Source of the DNA: a virus
Direction: 5' to 3' (one strand)
Virus record (IMG/VR): IMGVR_UViG_3300022921_000057
Location: 1-34,220 of that record
DNA: 34,220 bases
Below are positions 11,201 through 19,481 of the stretch, piece after piece (position 1 is the stretch's first letter; the number at the start of each line of letters is the position of its first letter). The notes beneath the pieces were generated by a model that did no database searches, had not been told where the DNA came from, and worked only from the letters and a program-made list of their open reading frames with translations. The position numbers and the translations under genes are program-made.

Positions 11201-14200
11201 CAATCTGTAGGTCAACTGTATGTTGATGTTCTCTAACAGATCCTTGATGTTTGTTATCGTTGACACGCCCTGTTTCTTGCTGTAATCAACACACCAATTG
11301 ATGTATGAGTGCTTGGCCGTGCCATCTCCGTATAGTACGATATCCTCTGCCTTGATCCTCGACCTTCCATCATATAGGTATTGGTCTAACTCACTGTCAT
11401 ACTTGTATAGGTCTCTGTCAGCGTTGAGTGCGAAGAACTCCGCAGGTTTGCTCAGTGCCAACATTCTGATGACTGCGAATGGAAAACTGCTTGATCTCCT
11501 CCAGGCCGTCTCCACCGGACCGCTATCTCCTGATACCCAGGATTTTTCAAAACTGAGACTGTCATAGTTGCCAACTATGCTGTCAAACGCCGATTTGAGA
11601 TTACCCTCGTCGTCCACTGGAATGATCTTGCTGAGTCCTGGACGTTTCCATTTGTCCACGACGGTGTATGCATCAACGCCGTCCCATACCCGACCGTTCT
11701 CTAGGTCGTCCCACAGCACCTCGTTGCCTGACGTGTATGGTGCGGGACCGTACTTGACATTCCACCATACGGGTTTCTCCGTGAACCCAATCATCTCCCA
11801 TGGAGTTATATGCGGAATGTCAGTGTCGTAATATTTTAAGTAGGCTCCACGCTGGTTACCAGGCAATAGCTCTCCGTCTACCTTATCCTGCGACTGTGTA
11901 TAGTTCCAAGTCTTCTGATTGTTTTCATCATAGTCCTGCTTCTTGTAATCCAATCTGTTCCATGCCACCCAGGATAGGAAATCTCTGTTCAGTAGTTCTG
12001 TGATCTCCGCACTCAAATAGTCTGTTGTCCTGAACTTGCCTGGTGCCACGTCCTGTAGGCACAAGGGGATGTCACCAATCCACTTGATGTTGTTGTATAT
12101 GCGTTTTTCGAATTCTAATAGTATGTCATCTCTGTTGTCGCCAAAGGCTATCGTCTTGCTACCATCATGACCCACTATGACATCCTGTGCCTCTACGTAA
12201 CTGTCATCTGTTATCTTCTCGGGCTTAAACTTGTTGTAGAGTCCCAACTTAGTCGGTGTTGACGGTATGAAACTTCCAGCGGTACTGGTATATTCCCTGA
12301 TCTTGACAACATCACCAACGTTCAGCGTCGCTGATATGGTCATTCTCGGAGCATCTGATGCTACCGTGTAATCATACCCCTTGATCAACTGTACATCATT
12401 CACATAGACAGTCAACCCTAGGTAATTTGCCTTGGTAAAATCATATGTCGTTGATAGATCAAATATGTCATCATCGATCGCTGTTATGGTGTACTTGGTT
12501 TCTGAGAATACCTGTCCACAAGGGATCATGTCTGACCAATAGAATGATTCACTGTTCTGCCTGCCATTGTTTACGAAAGACAATGCATTGTCTAATTGTT
12601 CCGCTATCGTGCCTTGGAAGTCATTCTTAGCCAGTGCGTCTAATAGTTTACCTTTATATTTCTCATATTCACGTGAGGAATAATCCAACGAGTTGAAGAA
12701 ATTGATGTTGCTGTCTCTGACAAAAGTGGACGCTAGATGTAAAGGTGAGCTTTGCTGTGCTATCTTACTTCCATATGGTACTATATCACCTAAGTCTCTC
12801 GAGTTGTTACTACCAAAAATCTTTCCTGTCAGGTCTGTTAGATTCTGTGCTAGATCAATGTAGTGATTTCGAACGGTGCCCAATGTGACATCTGTGAACG
12901 TTCCATTGAGAGCATTGTTCTCTAAGTTCGTTGGTATCTCATAGTATCCGAATTGGCTGGTCTTATCACTCTGTATCTTAACGGTTACGTTGGAGTCCGT
13001 GGCCGGCTCGTAGGCACTGCCAAACGTTATGGTGGTCTGTGTGGCTGACACCGTGTATGAGTATCTGGACGTTTCCTGGAACACATTGTCGACGTACACG
13101 ACCACAGGTATGTCTTCTGATAACTTAGCCGGTATGTCCGCTACTAGCGGAACACCAGAGTAGGTAAAGGTCAGAATCTGATATTGCGTTGACTTGTTGA
13201 CGTGCTTCTTCCATCCTATTTCCTTAGTGAAGGTCGTCCTATCCGAGTAATTGCGTACGAAACCGGTGCTGATGTTCACAGTCGTTGACACGGAATCAGC
13301 AGTGTATATGAAGGTGTCCTTCTCTAGGTTGTTATCAAATACTATGTCACCCACGTTATTGATCGTTTGATACTTCAGCCTGATGCCGAGCTCCGTGTCG
13401 GCGGAACCTGAACCTGGTGCGTATGAGAACAATTTAGTTCCCTTGAAGTTGGTTGATGGATAGTATGTACCATCTCCCAGGCTACGTCCTTTCTTGTCAA
13501 ATACGTCAAACAACGGAGCCTGATTTATCGCTGTCTTCTGTTGCGTTTCCTGCCATGCCGTGCCATCATATCTCCAGGACTTGCCCTGACCCTTGGCTCC
13601 ACTCAATTGATAGACCACGTCATCCGTGGCAACGTCGCTGACCTTTGTGAGGTTGATGATCCTGGCTGTTGAGTTGACACCGTCCTCATCAATCAGTTCT
13701 ACCTGATAGATCTTGTTGCGTACCTCAGGGTCTGTGTCTTTCGTGAAGATGATCTTGCTACCTGTTACAAGTGTGTAACCATCAATGCTGTATCCAGTCT
13801 TGCCGTTGACGTTTGACAGTGCGTCCGTCTCTCTGTCATCAACAATGTTGATATCGCCCAGTGAGTTTGTTCCATGATCAAAAAGTCTCAATCCGGCCTT
13901 AAATTCAAGAATAGGTCGCTTGGCTCTCTTGTCCTGATCTAACAGAGCAGTTGTCTTGTTGTATTCGGCTGTCTTATTGATGACATCTACGTGTGTCCAT
14001 CTGTTGCTTCGACTCCAAGCATTCCTATCCGGACTTGCCTTGTTCACGGTAAAATAGTCTAACTCCTGTGGTGCGTTCAGGCTCTCGTCAAAGGGAGTTG
14101 AATCGTATCCGTACACGTCAAAGGGCTGTGTCTCTGACTTGGTATATGTCTCTGGTGTCTTATAATCACTCGTGGGCAATAGTTTGATGGATGTACCCAC

Positions 14201-15628
14201 TCCCTCGATGTAGTACTCGCCGTCCTGATACGTGCTAGGTTCTGTATTGCCACGGAACTTTATCTTCATCCCGTTTGTGAATACGACACCATTGGGAGAA
14301 GTATAAGTCTTCTTGCCTAGGATGTCATCAGTAACGAATAATAAATCCTTAGTGGTTTCGTCTACAAGTTTGATCACGCCGAACTTGGTGCTGTCATTGG
14401 CATCCTGATAGTATAGGGTATCCTTGACGGCTGTCAGTGGAGGGATCAGTTCCCAGAAACCTTCTGCGGTCCTGTAATAAGACCTCGATGCTGACACTGT
14501 TCCGTATTCTACCTCTATCTTATTGAGATTGGCCGTGTCCTTGACTCTCCTCAACTTCATGTACGGACGTGTGCTACTGGTGTCAGTGAAGAACTGTATC
14601 TGCCATACCGAGTACCTCTCGTCCTGACTGGTTATCTCTGTTTCCACGTCAAATCCGGAGGTGTCGTAATTGACCCCATCGGTGTCAAATCTGTCTGAGT
14701 ATCTCCAACCACTGTTTGCCGGATCGGATTGTGTGTTCCTGTTTAAGAAGATTATTGTTCTTCCATCCAAGTCCCTGATCTCGTCTATGCCATCTGTGGC
14801 GTCGAGGAATACATCAACGAATTGATTGTTGATCTCATCAAATCTCAAGGTCGTTGCTAGATCGACTGTGCCTAGATCTGTCAGTCCGTAATAAAAACTC
14901 TGTGCGTCAGCCAAGGGTACGTTGAACTGTATGGTACCGTTGTCGTCACCGTTATTGGAAACACCGAATACCTCACGGCTGGAGATGTTCTCTTGTCCAG
15001 GAACTACCCCGCTGGTTCCTGGATTGCTCTGGATCCAGAAGGGATTACCTGTTTGTGCGACATTAAATGTATAATTGCCGCCCCTTGCCAAGGTCAGTGT
15101 TGGATTATCGCCGGATGTCCCGCTCAGTGTGTAACCGTCACCGGTTCTAGTTACATCAAAGTCATCAGTGACTGCTACTTCCGTTGCCTGTACGTCGACA
15201 GGGTCAGGTCCTGAACTCAACCAATAGTATTGTCCAAAGTTGATGAACTTGTCATAATCCACGAGTGGATCCCATGTGTAGTAATCGCTTGAGAATAACC
15301 TATCGTGCCTGTCAGTGATAGCATCGTTGACATTCAGAGCATCTATCAATCCCGGGTATGTCAACAGGTCCTTAGTTTTCTGTGTTCCGGCTGTCTTGTA
15401 CACTACCGTGGGCTCTAACTGATAGTCTGTCCTTTCCTTGTCGGGTTCAATGACGTACTTGTCATTTTGATCAACACCGATTCCGTAACGCTTTCCTATG
15501 TAGCCCTGTACCCTCCTGAGTTTCGAGGGTTGGATCATTTGATCCAAGGTAGCCGCGAGGAACTTCTTGTTGGTCTCGGTTCTAAATATCTCAGGTAGTA
15601 GATCTACCGTTCTAATTCTAGTTGCCAT
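2225..15628 (-). CDS. Giant baseplate/tail structural protein (4467 aa)
   Basis: The N-terminus (MATRIRTVDLLPEIF, then TNKKFLAATLDQM and KYVIEPDKERTDYQLEP) matches a very large virion protein that I recognise from T4-like cyanophages, where it follows gp6. The order gp25-gp6-giant suggests a wedge or fibre component taking the place of some of T4 gp7-gp10; that is inference. Internal features: at least nine beta modules of the type VxVNGxxL...DYT...ITF...APxxGDxVxI (for example about 840-890, 1070-1115, 2365-2480, 2547-2593, 3950-4000, 4120-4170, 4260-4310); seven FG-GAP-like repeats at about 2190-2885; a GSGYTEAPTVTVSG/GVGYTTAPTITLSG repeat pair at about 3550-3625; and a C-terminal NGERITYRERD...GLRRGTAGTGATSHAAGS module. 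The ATG shares one base with the gp6 stop (TAATG). No enzyme motif was recognised. The frame is uninterrupted over 13.4 kb. Confidence 0.8.
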   Translation of the reverse strand: MATRIRTVDLLPEIFRTETNKKFLAATLDQMIQPSKLRRVQGYIGKRYGIGVDQNDKYVIEPDKERTDYQLEPTVVYKTAGTQKTKDLLTYPGLIDALNVNDAITDRHDRLFSSDYYTWDPLVDYDKFINFGQYYWLSSGPDPVDVQATEVAVTDDFDVTRTGDGYTLSGTSGDNPTLTLARGGNYTFNVAQTGNPFWIQSNPGTSGVVPGQENISSREVFGVSNNGDDNGTIQFNVPLADAQSFYYGLTDLGTVDLATTLRFDEINNQFVDVFLDATDGIDEIRDLDGRTIIFLNRNTQSDPANSGWRYSDRFDTDGVNYDTSGFDVETEITSQDERYSVWQIQFFTDTSSTRPYMKLRRVKDTANLNKIEVEYGTVSASRSYYRTAEGFWELIPPLTAVKDTLYYQDANDSTKFGVIKLVDETTKDLLFVTDDILGKKTYTSPNGVVFTNGMKIKFRGNTEPSTYQDGEYYIEGVGTSIKLLPTSDYKTPETYTKSETQPFDVYGYDSTPFDESLNAPQELDYFTVNKASPDRNAWSRSNRWTHVDVINKTAEYNKTTALLDQDKRAKRPILEFKAGLRLFDHGTNSLGDINIVDDRETDALSNVNGKTGYSIDGYTLVTGSKIIFTKDTDPEVRNKIYQVELIDEDGVNSTARIINLTKVSDVATDDVVYQLSGAKGQGKSWRYDGTAWQETQQKTAINQAPLFDVFDKKGRSLGDGTYYPSTNFKGTKLFSYAPGSGSADTELGIRLKYQTINNVGDIVFDNNLEKDTFIYTADSVSTTVNISTGFVRNYSDRTTFTKEIGWKKHVNKSTQYQILTFTYSGVPLVADIPAKLSEDIPVVVYVDNVFQETSRYSYTVSATQTTITFGSAYEPATDSNVTVKIQSDKTSQFGYYEIPTNLENNALNGTFTDVTLGTVRNHYIDLAQNLTDLTGKIFGSNNSRDLGDIVPYGSKIAQQSSPLHLASTFVRDSNINFFNSLDYSSREYEKYKGKLLDALAKNDFQGTIAEQLDNALSFVNNGRQNSESFYWSDMIPCGQVFSETKYTITAIDDDIFDLSTTYDFTKANYLGLTVYVNDVQLIKGYDYTVASDAPRMTISATLNVGDVVKIREYTSTAGSFIPSTPTKLGLYNKFKPEKITDDSYVEAQDVIVGHDGSKTIAFGDNRDDILLEFEKRIYNNIKWIGDIPLCLQDVAPGKFRTTDYLSAEITELLNRDFLSWVAWNRLDYKKQDYDENNQKTWNYTQSQDKVDGELLPGNQRGAYLKYYDTDIPHITPWEMIGFTEKPVWWNVKYGPAPYTSGNEVLWDDLENGRVWDGVDAYTVVDKWKRPGLSKIIPVDDEGNLKSAFDSIVGNYDSLSFEKSWVSGDSGPVETAWRRSSSFPFAVIRMLALSKPAEFFALNADRDLYKYDSELDQYLYDGRSRIKAEDIVLYGDGTAKHSYINWCVDYSKKQGVSTITNIKDLLENINIQLTYRLASFSDKEYLKIYTEKSSPNSNNTSLLLPDESFDVFLYSNEVFDTAEYSSIIIQQTADGWAVSGNSFLDPYFTIYNSIVNGNYQMIKVGRRSVRVSKDFDTRTTRVPYGYVFTSTSAVADFLISYGRYLEGKGYVFEDQDNNYLLDWNQMIREFLHWSQQGWADGSIINLNPNANRLKIRRAQSIVAPVTGGTADDFVLNQNLKAIPNNKLNFNRLDNTFEVESLDEDAIAYLKAEFTSYEHMLVFDNKSIFNDLIYDPTTGSRQQRLRVSGYKTADWNGQVDAQGFMFNIDNVEEWANNKEYSKGDIVLFKNGYYAAAKSVYPKEKFDYSDWLETEYDTIKKGLLPNLSLKTDQLRDYYDTNVANLEKDGDRLGFNLIGFNERDYLSSMGLDDISQVNVFRSFIGNKGTKRAADLFKTSRLAKEIADYDIYENWAVKQGQYGAEGNRAYVELRMDESLLGANPSTIKITNTGSDGTVDQSISLNNLYKQSYKIASTPILPQRYSVASELNLPTAGYVNVDDIDIQLFDILDLEDLVPYMPQIGEGTTIWVARDNAWDWNVYRSSLVLSTLSKVTDNLDGSSTLLFAGNHGLAKDDIILVKWGVDDQIIVDSAFRVSEVQSLNKISIQLSLPDDITSITLEGLTYKLNSVRVAQGSDVLNLPFANEIDPGNRVWIDNNGSDRWQVLEKVDPFKRESSLEPARNFLNGLTDQNLVNIDFGTSVAQNAESLTAFVGAPGYNSSKGGLFTYVKTANDVMAQNSILTGTGTTALDNYGNDIACANETWSIAGASTSNNGEGYAYVLKQLNSNLISEHQLLVNPSDANDEAEFGHAVAMSDDGRWAYVSAPGKDSVYVFQRIDRQLQRFTGVGNDDSNAQYDLSDYIIADEPDQLAVVVNNVELGVTDYTFTSSVSSTGILTLNTGLTADDTIAVTRRETLTLEGDGSTTEFDITGLYTADGEFSLTVLVDGVLQRLNIDYDYAHDSSNVFAFATAPADGAVIQVRSSDYYEYVTAIVGTKGEEFGYSLATTTDGRQLVVGARTANKAYIYDRDVERQVVTDDTDKTYVSDKSPVGRAVVSVNGTILQDSARYIGGTYTVSGSTVTLATAPGLGDFVEIETNNFLLVDTIEMTNAYQAAQFGHKVTICPTNCSVYVSAPDDGNVLPSAGSVQRSVNQSRLYGTITGTVSNPTVTVGEKIRINNVVVTFTGTTLDQVVTDINNATIPNVKAVNSNGKLTISLTNVNAGAVANKLYVYPAGNNNDALTDLGLDIFKYLQTITSPYPSQNARFGESLSVGDDALTLVVGTSKGASNLPTTFDNKTTNLDGGSTRIRDVRIQSGSVYTFDYLTSASDSISNPGKLVFGQQVVDNTVVELAEFGKAVDYKGGRLLITSPGHVGGDGSSIVGRLVIYHNDNKEFAWKIIREEGQVVNIDLLNSSFIYDRTTLENKVDVDFFDPLQGKLLGAVRQNLDYLTPVDPAGYDVGSVNNYGQTWRDEHVGEIWWNTSNTRYINHYQGDPEYRAKRWGQLFTGSSVDVYQWIESTQAPADYTGTGTVYNTTSYATKTQIGNSGIVETLYYYWVKNIPAVPSGKTLSTSVLAQYIEDPRSSGIAYLAPVDANTGALYNVGQYLSARDSILHIEYDRKQTDNNVHVEYELIKVGDPDQFLNDQLYRKLLDSFAGVDTAGNKVPDAFLSEADRYGVEFRPRQSMFKDRYTALKNYLTRANRQLALYPISEGKSFNLLNSKDNEPAATAYNKRLLTYEELTYQDLALVSAGYKYLVANDSTQSNLWTLYEVQSDKTLLLTRVQNYKTSRYWSYKDWYATGYSAEDKPVNEVATYSRLSTVDSKTATGEVVKVTTNSAGKFELYVKTTSGWDRIGLEDGTIEINKSVYDYTAGRNGFDVEGFDAQYFDEEPVTETRQIIKAINEELFIGDRSHERIDLINLIFEYTKSEHTASDWLIKTSLIDVEHNLRELKQFNIYQVDNQDFIEKYINEIKPYHVQVKEFSLTYKGDDLFGGDATDFDLPAYYEETANKFISPKLASDGVAGDFVSTDSIWSTWPYNQWIANYTLSIDSVTVLKGGSGYTEAPTVTVSGTATTPATMVAKVNTAGEVVSIEVTNPGVGYTTAPTITLSGGNGTGATAVAVTSPGTVRDLKTTLRYDRYEYQSEIVDWEANTAYEAGTLVRYNNKVYEARNEDDSTLAVTGTSFNTDDFVVVDPSTLSGVNRTMGLYVPAVNNTGLDLGLLVSGTDYPGVQVKGVLYNQNTGYDIGNFDLNPFDNLDFGEEGLPTYAESLLDTKYNPGDYTDTYLGTQVTDINVDGGEYIDTYSSHSPEELVPASIFDTLNMKVFTRPGYDYEGDGHGQPFGSYTWEYDGTAETTTVSWDLIENPFAVRVFNVTTGLTLRFEYFAPYEGTVDYSANWLNKTVTLTGTGVSVGDILRVESYGIGGGDQLWVDNYSVADLLIDDSTDGLYIDIPVAFEQIYEAMIKVNGYRVTNYTFSEIDDVTTRITFGTQDIDGNGTADLEVKYDNRDPLAVGDYIGVAVFGYDENEISTIPGYITHDEHLVHSSSHPTSQIMYGDGTRTEFSLINDIQGTNAFTAVVEVDGKRLTPAEGIEYTGDGSSEGPFYLNLTNWKSTEDLFQTLIVDSDVHCFVDGVEQKLYEDFTVSAADASSVRYVVFTTAPAAGADVKIFVETAAEYKISYSGVPVSPGLNKITFNTAPITGARIMVTTDNNTSELDIINRCYRGPTSTGTTIVTGFDYVGFDADGEPFDKTVGTTVDLSNFDLGRSITKPDKLRVTVNGLRKYLGRDWQMNSTDSTELQFISMSITDSDVVVVTLQTENEVPDNLNFAVFKDMRDNNAVYRIKTSEQTKLTQALSATADTIYVTDASKLAQPNLTVGTFGIVIINGERITYRERDVTNNTLSGLRRGTAGTGATSHAAGSVAYDYSIATYLDYSYGKTWYDVPTVDDGSSVTQGKALQNTTTVPAKFLKGENS
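6980..9065 (-). other. Seven FG-GAP-like repeats inside the giant protein, predicted beta-propeller
   Basis: Seven units start with (F/Y)G and end with a V(S/G)AP/VGA-type turn: FGTSVAQNAESLTAFVGAPG (near residue 2193), YGNDIACANETWSIAGAS (2248), FGHAVAMSDDGRWAYVSAPG (2303), FGYSLATTTDGRQLVVGA (2494), FGHKVTICPTNCSVYVSAP (2610), FGESLSVGDDALTLVVG (2759) and FGKAVDYKGGRLLITSPG (2847). Most are followed by a strand such as YVFQR or YIYDR. Seven copies fit an integrin-alpha-type seven-bladed propeller. Uneven spacing reflects beta modules inserted between blades 3-4, 4-5 and 5-6. The calcium-loop DxDxDG typical of integrins is not seen. Confidence 0.6.
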
Positions 15629-18600
15629 TAAACAATCCCACTATTTGATGCTGTTCTTAATACGCTAGGTGTCAGTGCGTCCACGACCTCGATGTCATTG
15701 ACCGTTGCCGCATTGACGAATATCTCGTTTGGTGCTGATCTGATCTCATATAGATCACCAAAGCTCTTCTCAGGATCATTTGGTACCAGCACGACTGATG
15801 ACACTATGTCGCCCAACTGATCGTGTAGGTAGGCACTCAGTTCTGAGAAATAGAATGTGTCTCCGAAATCCCATTTGTCAATGGTAAAAAACTCATTCAA
15901 TGACTCAACCACACGCGATTTGATCTCGCTGGTTGATGTCACAGTGTCTGAATATCTAATGACCTTGATCCTGCCCTGTAACTCCAGTGCCGCCTTGTTA
16001 CCAAATAACGGTTTGAAGCTCACTGAGTTGAGTATCATATTGTCACTGATCATCTTGTACTGGTTTAACGTGCTATAACTCACAGCCAGCTCATCAATGG
16101 TCGGAACCTCTGGTCTGGGCACTGTGTTCGTTGTATCTTTAATCCAGTTCTGATATGACGTGTAGTATGAGCTGGTCACTAGGAACATGTCAACGATGTT
16201 AGTGATTCCAGGATCCACCCTCTTGTTGTTTGATGAGTTGTGCCTGTATTGGAAATATATGTCCTGCCTGCCCGTTCTGTATATGTAATCTGTCGTTACC
16301 GCCAATGTATATGTGGTTCCAACCACTGTTAACTTGTAAAATTTCTTATCTGTGGTACCATAAAACACCTGACCGTTTAGATATTCTGTCTTTGCTAGTT
16401 CTATAGCATCTAAATCAGCATAGAGTGTGTTGATCACACCCGATGCTACCGGTAAGTATCTTTCTAAATTGTCAAAGTCTGTTGTTTTCTCTAGGAACAC
16501 GACCTTGCCTGATGCGTTAACCGTGGGTGCCACTATCTCTGTGAACACATCTGGATCATCTGCAACACCATCGCTGTCGCTGTCTGCATAACTTACCAAT
16601 ACCTTGAAGTTGTCAATGAAGCCGTCTGTTTCCACTTCCTGTCCGATGATGTCTAATTTCATGTCTGTGGTGAAGCTGGCATTTGAGTCAGGCTGGCTGT
16701 TCATCTTCAGCACGTTGACATAGTCATTCACAGTCCTGCCGGTCTTGGGGTCAAATATCTTGTCACTGCTGTCGTAGATGAACCTATTTTCCTGTACGCT
16801 GGCAAAATAATAATTTAGATTCCTGTATTTTACCGTGTATGTCTCGCCATCCGTCGTGAACTGTACCAACCAGCTCGCGTCACGCTGTAATCTGTCAGTG
16901 TTCTTGGCATATGATGTTGACCAAGCGGCATTTGTATTAAGGTTGTCTGCTGTTATCACATACCATGATGATGTCGTGTTGTCATAACCAATACCAAAGT
17001 CTCTGTATAGTTCCACCTGCTCGATCATTGATGCCTCGATGCTGGTAGGTAGGTCTGTTACCAACTTGGCTATCACCTGTGTAGGTATCGCTCCCGTTGG
17101 TACGAATTGGTTTAGTGTTACAGGGCCTGATCCGTCACTAAGGTTACCGTTGCCAAAATTGGTACCATCCAATGTCAACGCAGATACCGTCGACCATAAC
17201 ACTAATTTTTCATTAGGTAGTGTCGGAGTACCTGCCTTTAGTCTATTGTTTGAGTCAAAGAAATATCCTGTGGGAGGCTCGAACTTAACTAGGCTTCCCT
17301 GAGCAATATATTTTGCATTATTTGATGCCGTAGTTCCGACTGACACTGTGTTGTCAAGGCTATTCTTGAAATATCCTGTCGCCTGATTGGTTGAGCTAGT
17401 GGACTGTTGCCATAATATGTCGATGCTGGTCAGGCTAGGTCTCACGAACTTGTCATGATAGAAGTGTGAGAATGCCCTGGATGCCAACACTGGCTCGAGT
17501 TGGTTCACTAACACGTTTGAGATGTCATTGGTGTCAACGAACGTGAACGTGAAATTTGGATCCTCATAGGTCCTATACATCATTCCATCCGCACAGAATG
17601 TATTCGTGCTAGAATATTTGCCCGTTGGATCCAATAGGTCAAGGTATCTTGATAGACCGATGCTTGATCTTCCCACAGCCTTCGACTTCAGTATCGAAGT
17701 GAATTGTGTATAAGGGAAGTTATTATAGTCCTCACCGTTGACCATCCTGTTCTGCGTGTAGAAACTTGATGGTGCTCGTGTTCTGATCTCATCTAGTGCC
17801 TCTCTTGCCTTTGGATTAGTTATCGGTTGTTGTAGGCTCAGGGTAAATGTCAATGATTCGTTGCGTCCTGTCTTGCTGACATATGGCAACGACACCTGCA
17901 CGTTCTGTAACTCATCTGGGTTTATCACATACTCTAATCCGTTTGACGATCTCACGAAGGTCCTGAAAGTGCCCACTGGTACTTTTGAAAACACCCCGTC
18001 ACCAAACACTAGCCCGATCTGATCGTTCCCCCTTGATTTTACTGAGAAGACCTTTCTCAGTTGATTGTTCGTCGACGGTGTTGCTCCCACGGCATAGATA
18101 TCATCAACCTTTTTCCATTCAGTCAGATTCCTGCCATCATTTTCTACCTCGAATAACCATACGTCAGTGTTGTTGATGCCATCTATGTTCAGCTCAACCA
18201 CCCTGTTAGGTATCCTCTCCTGGACTGTAAAGTCTTGGTTGATTAGATTACCTTGCTTAAAGAGAAAGAAGAAACCAGTGTTCGCACTGCCATACCCTAA
18301 TTTGTCATTGCGATATAACACATTCATCTGCCCATTGGTCTGTGGCGCTGGTTCATATAGATATGTCTGTCCTGATGATGTCGCTGACACTACCTCAAAA
18401 GACATGTTCAGTCCATCAACTTCTGCTTGGAAGGGGATCACAGGTATGTAGCCAGCGGCCACGTTAAATTCATATTCGTCAGTGGTGACACCCAATATTT
18501 CTTGGCTATTGCCCGATCTGCCCACACGCTGGCTTGACACAAACGCCGCATTCATTATGCTAGTGAATTGCTCATACCAATCAACGTTAGTGGCATCGTT

Positions 18601-19032
18601 CCAGTTGACTGTCAATCCTCCCAGATTAAATCCGTTGTAGTCTATCACTGATTCGGTCGTGCTAATGGAGGTTATCTTGAGGTATCCTTCACCATTGGTG
18701 TTACGCTTGGGAGTGTATCCCACGAGCTCTGCCAACTTGACCACTGAATCTCTACGTTCAGCAGTACCCAGGAAGTTTTCTCTGGTGTTTAAGTCATTGC
18801 GGAAGGACAGGCCCTGTCCCATGAATGCCATGAGATCGAGAAGGGCGATGAACTCCGATGACTCTATGTAATCGTTGAAAGTCTCAGGATAGTACAACCT
18901 GAGATAGTCAACCATGGACTTACGTAAGGTCTCGTAGTCATAGCTCTGAAGGTCTGCCTCACGGAAGGTTTGATAGAGTCGCCTCCAATCTTCCGCTCCA
19001 AATATTGCTGTCTGTCTGGTAGTCTTAGCCAT
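15628..19032 (-). CDS. 6: Baseplate wedge subunit, gp6-like
   Basis: An 1134-residue protein that begins MAKTTRQTAIFGAEDWRRLY and contains LRLYYPETFNDYIESSEFIA, then NTRENFLGTAERRDSVVKLA, the characteristic N-terminal region of gp6 baseplate wedge proteins of marine T4-like phages. In T4, gp6 dimers form the ring that links the six wedges around the hub and transmits the sheath-contraction signal. The C-terminal part (PNDPEKSFGDLYEIRSAPNE) also looks like conserved gp6 sequence. It is much longer than T4 gp6 (660 residues), with a long Thr/Asn/Asp-rich middle. It sits directly after gp25 and overlaps the giant structural gene by one base, matching wedge gene clustering. A late promoter octamer and a GAGAG ribosome-binding site precede the ATG. 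Confidence 0.85.
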   Translation of the reverse strand: MAKTTRQTAIFGAEDWRRLYQTFREADLQSYDYETLRKSMVDYLRLYYPETFNDYIESSEFIALLDLMAFMGQGLSFRNDLNTRENFLGTAERRDSVVKLAELVGYTPKRNTNGEGYLKITSISTTESVIDYNGFNLGGLTVNWNDATNVDWYEQFTSIMNAAFVSSQRVGRSGNSQEILGVTTDEYEFNVAAGYIPVIPFQAEVDGLNMSFEVVSATSSGQTYLYEPAPQTNGQMNVLYRNDKLGYGSANTGFFFLFKQGNLINQDFTVQERIPNRVVELNIDGINNTDVWLFEVENDGRNLTEWKKVDDIYAVGATPSTNNQLRKVFSVKSRGNDQIGLVFGDGVFSKVPVGTFRTFVRSSNGLEYVINPDELQNVQVSLPYVSKTGRNESLTFTLSLQQPITNPKAREALDEIRTRAPSSFYTQNRMVNGEDYNNFPYTQFTSILKSKAVGRSSIGLSRYLDLLDPTGKYSSTNTFCADGMMYRTYEDPNFTFTFVDTNDISNVLVNQLEPVLASRAFSHFYHDKFVRPSLTSIDILWQQSTSSTNQATGYFKNSLDNTVSVGTTASNNAKYIAQGSLVKFEPPTGYFFDSNNRLKAGTPTLPNEKLVLWSTVSALTLDGTNFGNGNLSDGSGPVTLNQFVPTGAIPTQVIAKLVTDLPTSIEASMIEQVELYRDFGIGYDNTTSSWYVITADNLNTNAAWSTSYAKNTDRLQRDASWLVQFTTDGETYTVKYRNLNYYFASVQENRFIYDSSDKIFDPKTGRTVNDYVNVLKMNSQPDSNASFTTDMKLDIIGQEVETDGFIDNFKVLVSYADSDSDGVADDPDVFTEIVAPTVNASGKVVFLEKTTDFDNLERYLPVASGVINTLYADLDAIELAKTEYLNGQVFYGTTDKKFYKLTVVGTTYTLAVTTDYIYRTGRQDIYFQYRHNSSNNKRVDPGITNIVDMFLVTSSYYTSYQNWIKDTTNTVPRPEVPTIDELAVSYSTLNQYKMISDNMILNSVSFKPLFGNKAALELQGRIKVIRYSDTVTSTSEIKSRVVESLNEFFTIDKWDFGDTFYFSELSAYLHDQLGDIVSSVVLVPNDPEKSFGDLYEIRSAPNEIFVNAATVNDIEVVDALTPSVLRTASNSGIV

Positions 19033-19052
19033 AGTATCTCTCTGTTATCCAG

Positions 19053-19060
19053 TATTTATC
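19053..19060 (-). promoter_or_regulatory. Late promoter octamer before gp6
   Basis: GATAAATA on the minus strand in the 69-base gap between gp25 and gp6, about 20 bases before the gp6 ATG. Its orientation and position fit a gp55-type late promoter for gp6 and the giant gene. Confidence 0.6.
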
Positions 19061-19101
19061 ACCTTAGATAACTGCGTACTTTATAAATTAAAGTGAAGAT
19101 A

Positions 19102-19476
19102 TTAAGCCAAGCTGACTTGTTGTGTGGTTTGATCGAAGAATAGGTTCAATCGTTGTTGTTGTGACGTTGGAAGTATTGTTATGAACAGCTCAACTAGCAG
19201 TCCGTTTGGTTGTGTATAGGCCTGTGCGTCTTCGAATCTAACACGCGGATCCTGCTCTATGGTGTCTCTTAGCTCTTGTTGTAGATCCTTGACCATCTGA
19301 TCATTTAATGTTTCAAAGACTATCCCCCATAGATCCGTGCCAAGCCCCGGACGTCCTAACTTCTCGCCCTTTCTAATCATCAGGCTGTTGAGGACGTCAC
19401 GTATGACTAGATCTGTGTCAGTCATTGTGAACTTCCTCTTCCTGCCAATGGTATTAAATCCGATGTATGTAGCCAT
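19102..19476 (-). CDS. 25: Baseplate wedge subunit gp25 (GPW/gp25 family)
   Basis: A 124-residue protein, close to the 132 residues of T4 gp25. It starts MATYIGFNTIGRKRKFTMTD and contains the family features DTDLVIRDVLNSLMIRKGE, GRPGLGTDLWGIVFE and IEQDPRVRF; the last corresponds to the conserved EPR-type motif, which in T4 engages the sheath. In the GPW/gp25 family this small protein joins gp6 and gp53 in the wedge core and initiates sheath assembly. It lies between the gp5 spike and gp6, the usual clustering of contractile-tail core genes. No clear Shine-Dalgarno is present; a GATAAATA late box sits only five bases upstream of the ATG. Confidence 0.93.
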   Translation of the reverse strand: MATYIGFNTIGRKRKFTMTDTDLVIRDVLNSLMIRKGEKLGRPGLGTDLWGIVFETLNDQMVKDLQQELRDTIEQDPRVRFEDAQAYTQPNGLLVELFITILPTSQQQRLNLFFDQTTQQVSLA

Positions 19477-19481
19477 GTTAA

